Source: Microbacterium oryzae (GTDB lineage Bacteria; Actinomycetota; Actinomycetes; Actinomycetales; Microbacteriaceae). From it: DNA of 64,000 nt. The stretch lies in contig NZ_CP032550.1 of the NCBI RefSeq assembly GCF_009735645.1, positions 62,001 to 126,000 of the forward strand, given 5' to 3'. The notes below the pieces were generated by a model. The model saw only the letters and a program-made list of their open reading frames with translations, was not told the origin of the DNA and did not search any database. Position 1 is the first letter of the stretch, and each line of letters begins with the position of its first letter. Both the position numbers and the translations under genes were made by a program. Positions 13,053 to 20,911 of this stretch are shown piece by piece.

Positions 13053-14027
13053 ATGTCGTCCCCTGTCATCGCCGCGATCGTCCCCTGCTACAACGAGGAG
13101 CTCGCGGTCGGCAAGGTCGTGCGCGACCTGCGCGCAGCCGTTCCCGGGATGACGGTCTACGTCTACGACAACAACAGCTCCGACCGCACCGCCGAGGTCG
13201 CTCGCGAGGCCGGCGCGATCGTGCGCCGGGAAGAGCGCAAGGGCAAGGGCAACGTCGTGCGCCGCGCGTTCGCCGACGTCGATGCCGACATCTACGTGAT
13301 GATCGACGGCGACGACACCTACGACGCCGCCGCGCTGCCGGAGATGATCCGCACCCTGCGCGAGGGCCCCTACGACCACGTGCTCGGCGTGCGCGACCAG
13401 AAGACCGACACCGCGTACCGGCCGGGTCACGAGCTCGGCAACCGCGGGTTCAACTGGCTCGTCGGCGGCGTCTTCGGGTCGGAGGTCAGCGACATGCTCT
13501 CCGGCTACCGGGTGATGTCACGCCGTTTCGTGAAGAGCTTCCCCGCGGCGTCCCGCGAATTCGAGATCGAGACCGAGCTGACCGTGCACGTCATGAGCAT
13601 CCGGGTGCCCCAGGCGGAGATCCCGGTCGGGTTCCGCGACCGGCCGGAGGGCAGCGAGAGCAAGCTGCGCACCTACCACGACGGCTTCCGCATCCTCTCG
13701 CTCATCGTGCAGCTCATCCGCTACGAGCGCCCGCTCCTCTTCTACGGCGTCCTCGGGGCGCTGGCCGTCCTCGTCGGCGTGCTCATGGGCATCCCGCTCG
13801 TCGTGGAGTTCGCGCAGACGGGCCTCGTCCCGCGATTCCCCACGGCCATCCTGGCGGTCGGGTTCGGCCTGACCGGCGCCCTGGCGTGGACGGTCGGGTT
13901 CGTCCTCGACGGCGTGCTGCGGGCGCGCCGCGAGCAGAGCCGCCTCAGCTACCTGCAGTACGCCGCGCCGGCGAGCACCGACAGCACGGGCTCCGAGCCG
14001 CCGATCCTGCGGGACGCCGCGTCGTGA
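13053..14027 (+). CDS. Family 2 glycosyltransferase with membrane tail (DPM1/GtrB-like)
   Basis: 324-residue GT2 enzyme. IAAIVPCYNEELAVGKVV starts the GT-A fold, YVYDNNSSDRTAE follows, and MIDGDDTYDAAALP is the metal site. LSGYRVMSRRFVKSFP is typical of polyprenyl-phosphate glycosyltransferases. Two membrane helices at about 230-255 and 268-292 anchor the C-terminus. The ATG at 13053 is used; a GTG three codons upstream is possible. It overlaps the ABC permease by 4 bases (GTGA), so loading of a lipid carrier and the exporter are translationally coupled. It may prime or modify the chain handled by the exporter. Confidence 0.88.
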   Translation: MSSPVIAAIVPCYNEELAVGKVVRDLRAAVPGMTVYVYDNNSSDRTAEVAREAGAIVRREERKGKGNVVRRAFADVDADIYVMIDGDDTYDAAALPEMIRTLREGPYDHVLGVRDQKTDTAYRPGHELGNRGFNWLVGGVFGSEVSDMLSGYRVMSRRFVKSFPAASREFEIETELTVHVMSIRVPQAEIPVGFRDRPEGSESKLRTYHDGFRILSLIVQLIRYERPLLFYGVLGALAVLVGVLMGIPLVVEFAQTGLVPRFPTAILAVGFGLTGALAWTVGFVLDGVLRARREQSRLSYLQYAAPASTDSTGSEPPILRDAAS

Positions 14028-14821
14028 CCGCCGGCGTCGTCGGCGCACCGGGAACGCCGCGGCGGTACCTCCATTCCCTGTGGCTGCTGTCCGCACGAGA
14101 CCTGAAGGTGCGCTACGCCACGAGCTGGCTGGGCTACCTGTGGTCGATCCTCGATCCGCTCGTCATGAGCCTCATCTACTGGTTCGTGTTCACGCAGGTG
14201 TTCCATCGCGGCGGCCGTGTCGGGGAGGAGCCGTACATCGTCTTCCTCATCACCGCCATCCTGCCGTGGGTGTGGTTCAACTCCTCGGTCACCGACTTCA
14301 CGAAGGCCTTCAACAAGGACGCGAAGCTCGTCCGATCCACGTCCATCCCGCGCACCATCTGGATCAATCGGATCGTCCTCAGCAAGGGCGTGGAGTTCCT
14401 GTGCGCGCTGCCGGTGCTCGCGGTCTTCGCGATCGTCAACGGCGCCCAGGTCGGATGGCAGCTGCTGCTGTTCCCCGTCGCCGTCCTCCTGCAGGCGGTG
14501 CTGCTCGTCGGACTGGGTCTCCTCGTCGCCCCGCTGTGCGTGCTGTTCAGCGATCTCGAGCGCACGACGCGGCTCATCCTGCGCGCGCTGTTCTACGCCA
14601 CACCGATCATCTACGGACTCGGCGACCTCCCCGGAGTCGTCTCGGATCTCGGCGCGATCAACCCCCTCGCGGGGATCGTCACGCTCTACCGCGTCGGGTT
14701 CTTCCCCGGCCAGTGGGATGGCACGGCCGTGCTGATCGCCGCTGTCCTGTCCTTCGTCATCCTCGGCGCCGGCGTCCTCACCTTCCGACGGCTCGAGCGA
14801 CCGCTGCTGAAGGAGCTGTGA
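14024..14821 (+). CDS. Polysaccharide ABC exporter, permease (Wzm/TagG type)
   Basis: 265-residue ABC-2 family permease with six membrane helices. The N-terminal SLWLLSARDLKVRYATSW and LGYLWSILDPLVMSLIYWF blocks are characteristic of Wzm/RfbA/TagG proteins that move lipid-linked polysaccharide or teichoic acid. GTG 14024 overlaps the upstream stop (GTGA), and its TGA shares a base with the ATG of the ATPase (TGATG, 14819-14823), so the three genes are one coupled unit. Together with 14821-15564 it forms the exporter; the galactofuranan-type enzymes of the locus suggest the cargo. Confidence 0.93.
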   Translation: MTAGVVGAPGTPRRYLHSLWLLSARDLKVRYATSWLGYLWSILDPLVMSLIYWFVFTQVFHRGGRVGEEPYIVFLITAILPWVWFNSSVTDFTKAFNKDAKLVRSTSIPRTIWINRIVLSKGVEFLCALPVLAVFAIVNGAQVGWQLLLFPVAVLLQAVLLVGLGLLVAPLCVLFSDLERTTRLILRALFYATPIIYGLGDLPGVVSDLGAINPLAGIVTLYRVGFFPGQWDGTAVLIAAVLSFVILGAGVLTFRRLERPLLKEL

Positions 14822-15564
14822 TGGGGGAGGAGCGGTACGCGATCGAGGCGGACGGTCTCGGGGTGCGCTTCCGGCGCAACCGCCGCGGTCGGCGCAGCAT
14901 CAAGTCGATGTTCGCGAGCGCGTCCCGACGCGCGCCGAAGGACGAGTTCTGGGCGCTGCGGGACGTGTCATTCCAGGTGGAGCCCGGCGAGTCGATCGGC
15001 GTCGTGGGGCGCAACGGCCAGGGGAAGTCGACGCTGCTGAAGCTCGTCGCCGGGGTGCTGCTGCCCGACGAGGGAGCGGTCGCGGTCCGCGGCGGCGTGG
15101 CCCCGCTCATCGAGATCACGGGCGGGTTCGTCGGCGACCTCACGGTGCGCGAGAACGTGCGGCTGACCTCGGGCCTGCACGGCATGAGCCGCGCGCACAT
15201 CGCCTCGCGCTACGACGACATCATCGCGTTCGCCGAGCTCGAGGACTTCCAGGACACCCCGTACAAGCACCTGTCGAACGGCATGAAGGTGCGCCTGGCG
15301 TTCTCCGTCGTCTCGCAGCTGGACGAGCCCATCCTGCTCGTGGACGAGGTGCTCGCGGTCGGCGACAAGGCGTTCCGCGCGAAGTGCTACGCGCGCATCG
15401 ACGAGCTCCTCGCCGCCGGGCGCACGCTGTTCTTCGTCAGCCACAGCGAGCGCGACCTCCGCCGCTTCTGCACGCGCGGCCTCTACATCCGCGAGCACGC
15501 GCTCGTGATGGACGGGCCCATCGACGCGGTGATCGACGCGTACAACGCCGACAACCCATCGTGA
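14821..15564 (+). CDS. Polysaccharide ABC exporter, ATP-binding subunit (Wzt/TagH type)
   Basis: 247-residue ATPase. The Walker A motif is GRNGQGKST, the ABC signature reads LSNGMKVRLAF, the Walker B is ILLVDEVLAVGD and the switch His lies in FFVSHSERDL. The ALRDVSFQVEPGESIGVVG opening and the EITGGFVGDLTVRENV segment are typical of Wzt and RfbE. There is no C-terminal carbohydrate-binding domain, so recognition of a chain-end cap of the E. coli O9a type is not expected. It starts on the last base of the permease stop codon. Confidence 0.95.
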   Translation: MGEERYAIEADGLGVRFRRNRRGRRSIKSMFASASRRAPKDEFWALRDVSFQVEPGESIGVVGRNGQGKSTLLKLVAGVLLPDEGAVAVRGGVAPLIEITGGFVGDLTVRENVRLTSGLHGMSRAHIASRYDDIIAFAELEDFQDTPYKHLSNGMKVRLAFSVVSQLDEPILLVDEVLAVGDKAFRAKCYARIDELLAAGRTLFFVSHSERDLRRFCTRGLYIREHALVMDGPIDAVIDAYNADNPS

Positions 15565-15597
15565 GGCGACGCGCCCGGCTCCAGCAGGCCGTCGCGC

Positions 15598-15603
15598 TAC
15601 AGT
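15598..15603 (+). promoter_or_regulatory. -10 box for leaderless GT61 mRNA
   Basis: TACAGT lies exactly 7 bases before the ATG at 15611. Transcription would start at or next to the A of the start codon. There is no ribosome-binding site. Confidence 0.6.
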
Positions 15604-15610
15604 GATCGGG

Positions 15611-17020
15611 ATGGAACCCCTCTCCGCGCGCACCGTGACCGACGCCGTCGTCTCCCCCGTCGCCCGGCATCGGGAGCCGGGGGACGAGCATGATCGCCTG
15701 CTCATGGGCGTCTTCGACGGCGCCGACGACTACGTGCCCGGCACCGTGACCGATCGGCGCTCGGGCGAGCGCGGCGAGCCGGCGCCTGCCGAGCTGCGCG
15801 CGGGCGACGAGCCGGGCCCGCACCCGGAGGCGATCTACGCCGGCAAGCTGCACATGCACTTCGGACACTTCCTGCTCGAGTCGCTCGCGCGGCTGTGGTT
15901 CGCGCGCGATCGGCCCCACGTCGCCGTGGTGTGGACCGCTGAGCACACCTGGGAGGACGAGTCGTTCCGTCCGTGGCAGCGGGAGATCCTCGACATCCTC
16001 GGCATCCGGAACCCGATCCTCTTCGTGACGCGTCCGACGCGGTTCGCCACGCTGCACGTCCCCGACATCGGATACCGCTACGACGACTGGATCCATCCCG
16101 ACCACGCACGCTTCCTCGCGCAGCATGCCGGACCATCCGTCGAGCCGGGGCGACGCCTGTGGCTGTCCCGCAGCGCCATCCACTCCGACAACCGCGACCT
16201 CGGGGCGGAAGCGGCCGAGCGGCACCTCCGTGCAGCGGGATGGTTCGTCGCGCACCCCGAGCAGCTGACCGTGCGCGAGCAGCTGGATCAGCTCTCGCGC
16301 GCCGAGACGATCGCGGGGGAGGAGGGGTCGGCCTTCCACGCCGTGCTGCTGCTGGCCGACATCTCCGGCCGACGGCTCGAGGTCATCCGTCGTCGGGGCG
16401 CAGAGCACCGCAACTTCCGCACGATCGGCGAGGCGCGCGGCATCGAGCAGCGGTTCCATTCCCTGGCGGGGGAGCGGATCCTCCACGCGGAGGGGCGCGA
16501 GGTGACCAAGCTGTCGCGGAGCGCCGTCGCGCTTCTCGACGCGCTCGAGGTGCCGCGCGCGCTGCCGGTCGCGCCCCGACCCGGCGACCGCGCGGCCGCT
16601 CTCGTCTATCGGGAGGCGAAGGCGCAGCGTGTGCTGGAGGTGGGCGTGCGGACAGCCTTCGCCCCGGCCACCGCCGACGTGCGCACTGCGCTCATCGTGA
16701 GCACCCGCCTCGAGGAGGATCCTCGGGCGTATCCGGCGCTCGCCGGGCGCATCGAGGAGCTGCCGCTCACGCGCTACGTCGAGCTCTTCGTCGAGGAGCC
16801 GGGCACCTACGAGTTCATCAGGGTCGCGGGCGACGGCGAGGACGCGCTCCTGGCCGATGTCGACGAAACGCTGCGGTTCGCTGGCGCGGACACGACGTGG
16901 GTGCTCTGCGACGACGAGGCGGGCGCGGCCGCGGCCGACGCGCTCGTCCTGCAGCGCGGGTTCTCGGCGACCCGCGTGGAGCGCGGCGGAGAGGCCGCCC
17001 TGCTGCTCCGACGCGCCTGA
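15611..17020 (+). CDS. Glycosyltransferase 61 (DUF563) family protein with extra C-terminal domain
   Basis: 469-residue soluble protein. The GT61 core shows GKLHMHFGHFLLESLARLW (79-97) and, near residue 237, EEGSAFHAVLL, matching the Glu-x-Gly...His pattern of the family; LWLSRSAIHSDNRD lies between. Residues from about 340 on form an additional domain with repeated acidic and Arg-rich strands that I do not recognise. ATG 15611 is chosen over the in-frame GTG 15602 because a TACAGT box is 7 bases upstream. It stands 46 bases after the exporter ATPase and may belong functionally to the same assembly line. Confidence 0.8.
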   Translation: MEPLSARTVTDAVVSPVARHREPGDEHDRLLMGVFDGADDYVPGTVTDRRSGERGEPAPAELRAGDEPGPHPEAIYAGKLHMHFGHFLLESLARLWFARDRPHVAVVWTAEHTWEDESFRPWQREILDILGIRNPILFVTRPTRFATLHVPDIGYRYDDWIHPDHARFLAQHAGPSVEPGRRLWLSRSAIHSDNRDLGAEAAERHLRAAGWFVAHPEQLTVREQLDQLSRAETIAGEEGSAFHAVLLLADISGRRLEVIRRRGAEHRNFRTIGEARGIEQRFHSLAGERILHAEGREVTKLSRSAVALLDALEVPRALPVAPRPGDRAAALVYREAKAQRVLEVGVRTAFAPATADVRTALIVSTRLEEDPRAYPALAGRIEELPLTRYVELFVEEPGTYEFIRVAGDGEDALLADVDETLRFAGADTTWVLCDDEAGAAAADALVLQRGFSATRVERGGEAALLLRRA

Positions 17021-17034
17021 TCCGGCTCTCCCTC

Positions 17035-17066
17035 GGAGCGGAAGCGCGCGCGGGGCGCTGCGCTCC
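17035..17066. terminator. Imperfect hairpin between convergent genes
   Basis: GGAGCGgaAGCGC pairs with GCGCTgCGCTCC around a short GC loop, in the 49-base gap between the GT61 stop (17020) and the acyltransferase stop (17070). It could terminate both transcripts; there is no U-run. Confidence 0.45.
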
Positions 17067-17069
17067 CGC

Positions 17070-19109
17070 TCAGCCCAGAGCGGCGGCCAGCCGGTCGGAC
17101 AGGTACGGCGCGAGAGTCGCGGCATACGTCGCCGTCAGGTGGTGGCCGTCGCGGTACACCACCACGCCGCCGATGACAGCCGGGCACGTCCCGTCGGCGC
17201 AGTAGAACTCCGACATGTCGATGGTCGTCGCGTTCGGATCGCGCTCGGCCGCGGCGACCTGCCCGTCGTCGTGCATGACGACGTCGGCGGGATGCCCGCA
17301 TCGCCCGGCCGCGGTGTCGGGATCGTCCTCGATGCACTGGATGGTGTCGGCCGGGAGGCGGGGGTTGTCCAGGATGGCGATCACCGGCACGTCGAGGTCG
17401 GGCCGCGCGCTCCAGGCGCTCACCATGCCCGACACCACGTCGGCATCCGCATCACGGCCGTCCGACGAGTGCGTGACGACGAACGCGTCGACGTCGTCGG
17501 CCTCCGCGACGTAGTCGGCGACCTCGCCGCGCCATGCGGTGCACGCGTCGGTCGAAGCCTGCGTCGAGCGCACGATGAGCGCGTCGGTCCAGTAGCAGCC
17601 ACCGTGCCCCGCCACGTCGATGCGCCAGTTGCGCTCCTCGGCGATCTGCGCGTAGACGCCGACGAAGACGTTGCTGTGCGAGTCGCCGATCACGAGAAGG
17701 TGCCGGTCGTAGCCGGTCTTCGGGCCGAGCGAGCAGACGCGGAGCACCGTCTCATCGGGCCCCGACCAGCAGGCGTCGCGGTTCGCATCGTCGCTGCGCG
17801 CATCCTGCGGCGACGGCACCAGCGGGTAGTCGTCGAGCTCCGGGTTCTCGCAGGGCACGAGAGCGGGATCGATCGCCTCGGCGCCGAAGCAGTCGGGCCG
17901 GGTTTCGAGAAGAGTCTGCGTCGCGGTCACCGCGCGCTCCTCGTCGACGCGCAGCACCGCGGCGCCGGTCACCGGAACGATGAGGACGCACGCCATGCCC
18001 GCCGCGGCCCACAGTGCCACGGTCCGCGGGCGGCGCCGGGCGAGGAGACGCTCCGACAGACGCACGGGGTTCTCGATGAAGCGGGTCGACAGCCATGCCA
18101 GCACCAGCGAGACCGCGGCGATGCCGACCTTCTCGACGGTGGTGAGGGGCGTCCCGGTGACGAAGGGCACGAGGACCACGAGGGGCCAGTGCCAGAGATA
18201 CACGGCGTACGACACCCCGCCGAGGAAGGCAACGGGAGCCAGCGCCCCGACGGGCGCGAGCACCGAGCGCGCGCCTCCCCACAGTGCCAGCGCCGTGCCG
18301 AGCACCGGCAGGAGCGCCGCGACGCCGGGGAACGGCACCTCGCCGGAGAGGACGACCGTGCTCAGAGCGATGAGCGCGACGCCGAGGAGGGCGACGACCT
18401 GCGCAACCGCGCGCCGGGACAGAGCGGGGAGGAACGACAGCAGCGCACCCAGCCCGAACTCCCACGCGCGCGTCAGCGTGGAGAAGTACGCCTGGCTGGC
18501 CGCCCAGCCGGTCAACCAGACCCCGTAGGCGAACGACGCGGCCGTCGCCACGACGAGCACGCCGACGACCACCCGACGCCACGGCAGGCGGCGCAGCGCC
18601 CACATCGCGACGATGAGGAGCAGCGGCAGGGCGATGTAGAACTGCTCCTCCACCGACAGCGTCCAGAAGTGCTGCACGGGGGAAGGCTGATTGTCGGCGG
18701 CCAGGTAGTCGACGCTGTCGAAGAGCAGCCGCCAGTTCTGCACATAGAGGACCGATGCGCCGATCTCGGCGAAGAACTGCTCCCACAGCGACCGCGGCAC
18801 CCACACGAGGGTGCCGATCGCCGTCGCGATGAGGACGAGGAGCGACGCCGGCAGCAGTCGGGTCGCGCGCCGCGCCCAGAAGCGGGCCACCCCGATGCGC
18901 CCGGTCTTCTCGCGCTCGCGCACCAGGTGAGAGGTGATGAGGTATCCGCTGATGACGAAGAAGACGTCGACGCCCGCGAAGCCCCCGGGCAGCCGGTTCG
19001 GCCACAGGTGATAGAGCAGCACGCTGAGCACGGCGATCGCGCGCAGCGCCTGGATGTCCGGGCGGAACCCGGACGCGCGTGTCAGATCCGGGCGGCTCCG
19101 CCCCCGCAA
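17070..19109 (-). CDS. OafA-type acyltransferase fused to a periplasmic SGNH domain
   Basis: 679-residue enzyme expected to acylate a surface polysaccharide. Residues 15-380 are the membrane acyltransferase 3 domain: RPDIQALRAIAVLSVLLYH, DVFFVISGYLITSHL and, near 165, FWTLSVEEQFYIALPLLL. Residues from about 430 form an SGNH hydrolase-like domain with VIGDSHSNVF near 470 and the catalytic Asp/His pair as DGHHLTATYA near 653. The only in-frame start after the upstream stop is a TTG at 19109, 6 bases downstream of it with AGGGG about 10 bases ahead; this start is less certain. Paralogue of the partial gene at 1-1210. Cotranscribed with the glycosyltransferase at 19116-20768. Confidence 0.9.
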   Translation of the reverse strand: MRGRSRPDLTRASGFRPDIQALRAIAVLSVLLYHLWPNRLPGGFAGVDVFFVISGYLITSHLVREREKTGRIGVARFWARRATRLLPASLLVLIATAIGTLVWVPRSLWEQFFAEIGASVLYVQNWRLLFDSVDYLAADNQPSPVQHFWTLSVEEQFYIALPLLLIVAMWALRRLPWRRVVVGVLVVATAASFAYGVWLTGWAASQAYFSTLTRAWEFGLGALLSFLPALSRRAVAQVVALLGVALIALSTVVLSGEVPFPGVAALLPVLGTALALWGGARSVLAPVGALAPVAFLGGVSYAVYLWHWPLVVLVPFVTGTPLTTVEKVGIAAVSLVLAWLSTRFIENPVRLSERLLARRRPRTVALWAAAGMACVLIVPVTGAAVLRVDEERAVTATQTLLETRPDCFGAEAIDPALVPCENPELDDYPLVPSPQDARSDDANRDACWSGPDETVLRVCSLGPKTGYDRHLLVIGDSHSNVFVGVYAQIAEERNWRIDVAGHGGCYWTDALIVRSTQASTDACTAWRGEVADYVAEADDVDAFVVTHSSDGRDADADVVSGMVSAWSARPDLDVPVIAILDNPRLPADTIQCIEDDPDTAAGRCGHPADVVMHDDGQVAAAERDPNATTIDMSEFYCADGTCPAVIGGVVVYRDGHHLTATYAATLAPYLSDRLAAALG

Positions 19110-19115
19110 CGCCGG

Positions 19116-20768
19116 TCAGCCCCTGTGGCGCAGGCGCCGGACGAGGGCGGCGGGCGCGCCGCCGAGGCGGGCGTTCACGCCGCGCACGGCGGGGGCGAGG
19201 CGCCCGCCCGACGCGGCATTCGCACGCTGTGCGAGCTGGCGTGCCAGCGACGCCGCCGGGGCGGCCTCGCGCGCCCGCAGCGCCGCGACCTCCGCCTCGA
19301 GCTCGGCGATGCGCGGCTCCACGCGCGTGACCCGTGCGGACAGGTCCGCCTCGCGCAGGTCGATGAGCTGCGCGGTGTCGTTGGAGCCCCACTGGAAGCC
19401 CCAGACCCGGTCGACGAGGTCCTCGATGGCGTCGCCCTCGCCCTGGTAGCGACGAGCGCGGGCGAGAGCGGCGCTGTCCCAGATCGTGACCGAGTCGTCC
19501 TTCGTGTGCCCGGGTGTGAAGTAGCGGACCGCGCCGAGTCGGTTGCCGTCGATCTGGCGGTACATCTGCATGAGGCTGTCGCTCGTCACTCCCGCCGTGA
19601 TCGGCAGGTCGACGCGATACGGGGCGGGGAAGACGGTCTCCGGCACCTCCTCCGCGAAGATGACGCGGTTGTCGGTGCGCAGCCACTCCCGTACGAGATA
19701 CAGCTCGTTCATCGGGTCGGCCAGCATGCGGCGGCGCCCCTCGTGAAGCTGCGACCACGGGCCGACGAGCACCACGTGCACGTCGGTGAGCGTGCTGTTG
19801 AGCACGCGGTCCACGCAGTTGCGGGCGAGGTACGCGGTCTCCGGCGTCACCTCGACGACGACCTTGACCAGCGGCACCTCCCAGATGCGGTTGTCCGCCT
19901 TTCGGCGGTACCGGGGGATCGGCATGCGCTGCGCGAAGTGGACGTCGTTGTGCCAGGCCACCTTGACCGCATGGTCCTGCACGGTGCCGCGCCCGAGGTG
20001 CCAGGTGAGCGCCTCCTCGACGGGAATGAACACCGCGCCGGCCTGCCACAGCTGGTAGGCGATCTCGGTGTCCTCGCCGAGATGCAGGCGGGTGTCCTGG
20101 CCGAACGTGCGGTCGTACACCTCGCGCGTGACGGACGCGCACGCGCCCATGTGCGTGGAGTAGTTGCGCCCGTGCGAGGTGTTGAGGTCGTCGGTGTCGC
20201 GGAAGATCTGGATGGACCAGTGCTCGTGCAGCTGCGATCGGTCGTAGTCGTCGCCGATGGTGCCGTCTGCGACCTTCTCGAAGACCGACTCCGGCGTGTA
20301 GTCCCACGCCTCGATGAAGCCCTTGTTGCCGATCGTCGCGGCCTCGGGGATGAAGTGCGCCCACTTGGCGTGCTGGCGCACGTTGTCGCGGAACAGGATC
20401 ATGTCGGAGTCGACCCAGTAGATGATGTCGCCCGAGGTGGCCTTGATGCCGATGTCGGTCGCGTTCGAGCGGCCCCAGCCCTCCTCGACGCGGATGAGCC
20501 GGATGTTCTTCGGCACGATGTCGCCGAGCTCGACGGGCGGCTCGCTGCCGTCGTCCACGACCACCACGTCGAGGAGGTCCTCGGGGTAGTCCTGGGCGGC
20601 GAGCGACGCCAGCGTCAGCGGGAGCGTCGCGCTGTTGTACGACGCGATCACCACGGAGACGGACTTCGTCGGCTCCCAGTCGTCCGGCAGCGTGCCGTCG
20701 AAGACGTCGCGCCACTGGTTCTGGAAGACGATGGGGGCGGGCTCGGGGGATGCGGCGGGCCTGGTCAC
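19116..20768 (-). CDS. Family 2 glycosyltransferase with C-terminal coiled coil
   Basis: 550-residue GT2 protein. VSVVIASYNSATLPLTLASL begins the GT-A domain near residue 37, VVVVDDGSEPPVE follows, and IIYWVDSDMILFRD near 115-125 holds the metal ligands. HLGEDTEIAYQLWQAG near 225 is the acceptor-side ED motif. A middle domain (about 300-440) is of unknown role, and residues near 460-500 are a heptad-rich coiled coil (RIAELEAEVAALRARE). The GTG at 20768 is exactly 6 bases after a TAGAAT box, indicating a leaderless message. It heads an operon with the acyltransferase. Confidence 0.85.
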   Translation of the reverse strand: MTRPAASPEPAPIVFQNQWRDVFDGTLPDDWEPTKSVSVVIASYNSATLPLTLASLAAQDYPEDLLDVVVVDDGSEPPVELGDIVPKNIRLIRVEEGWGRSNATDIGIKATSGDIIYWVDSDMILFRDNVRQHAKWAHFIPEAATIGNKGFIEAWDYTPESVFEKVADGTIGDDYDRSQLHEHWSIQIFRDTDDLNTSHGRNYSTHMGACASVTREVYDRTFGQDTRLHLGEDTEIAYQLWQAGAVFIPVEEALTWHLGRGTVQDHAVKVAWHNDVHFAQRMPIPRYRRKADNRIWEVPLVKVVVEVTPETAYLARNCVDRVLNSTLTDVHVVLVGPWSQLHEGRRRMLADPMNELYLVREWLRTDNRVIFAEEVPETVFPAPYRVDLPITAGVTSDSLMQMYRQIDGNRLGAVRYFTPGHTKDDSVTIWDSAALARARRYQGEGDAIEDLVDRVWGFQWGSNDTAQLIDLREADLSARVTRVEPRIAELEAEVAALRAREAAPAASLARQLAQRANAASGGRLAPAVRGVNARLGGAPAALVRRLRHRG

Positions 20769-20774
20769 CGCGCC

Positions 20775-20780
20775 ATTCTA
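20775..20780 (-). promoter_or_regulatory. -10 box for leaderless GT2-acyltransferase mRNA
   Basis: On the minus strand TAGAAT is followed by six bases (GGCGCG) and then the GTG start at 20768, placing the transcription start on the start codon. TAGAAT is one base from the TATAAT consensus. Confidence 0.65.
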
Positions 20781-20845
20781 TGGGGAGCAGTCTCCGAGAC
20801 CGGTGGGCGCGCTCCCGTCCGCGCTCACACGGGCGGGAGAGGGGC

Positions 20846-20869
20846 GCACGGTAGACTCCTCGGGCCGCG
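20846..20869 (+). promoter_or_regulatory. Promoter segment of the 20912 operon, same motif as at glf
   Basis: GCACGGTAGACTCCTCGGG starts a 24-base segment nearly identical to the one before glf at 9061-9084. Its -10 box TAGACT (20852-20857) is 60 bases before the ATG at 20912, against 63 bases for glf. Confidence 0.55.
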
Positions 20870-20911
20870 CCCGCGGCCATCCGACCGCAGAACCCGGGAG
20901 CCGATCCGCAC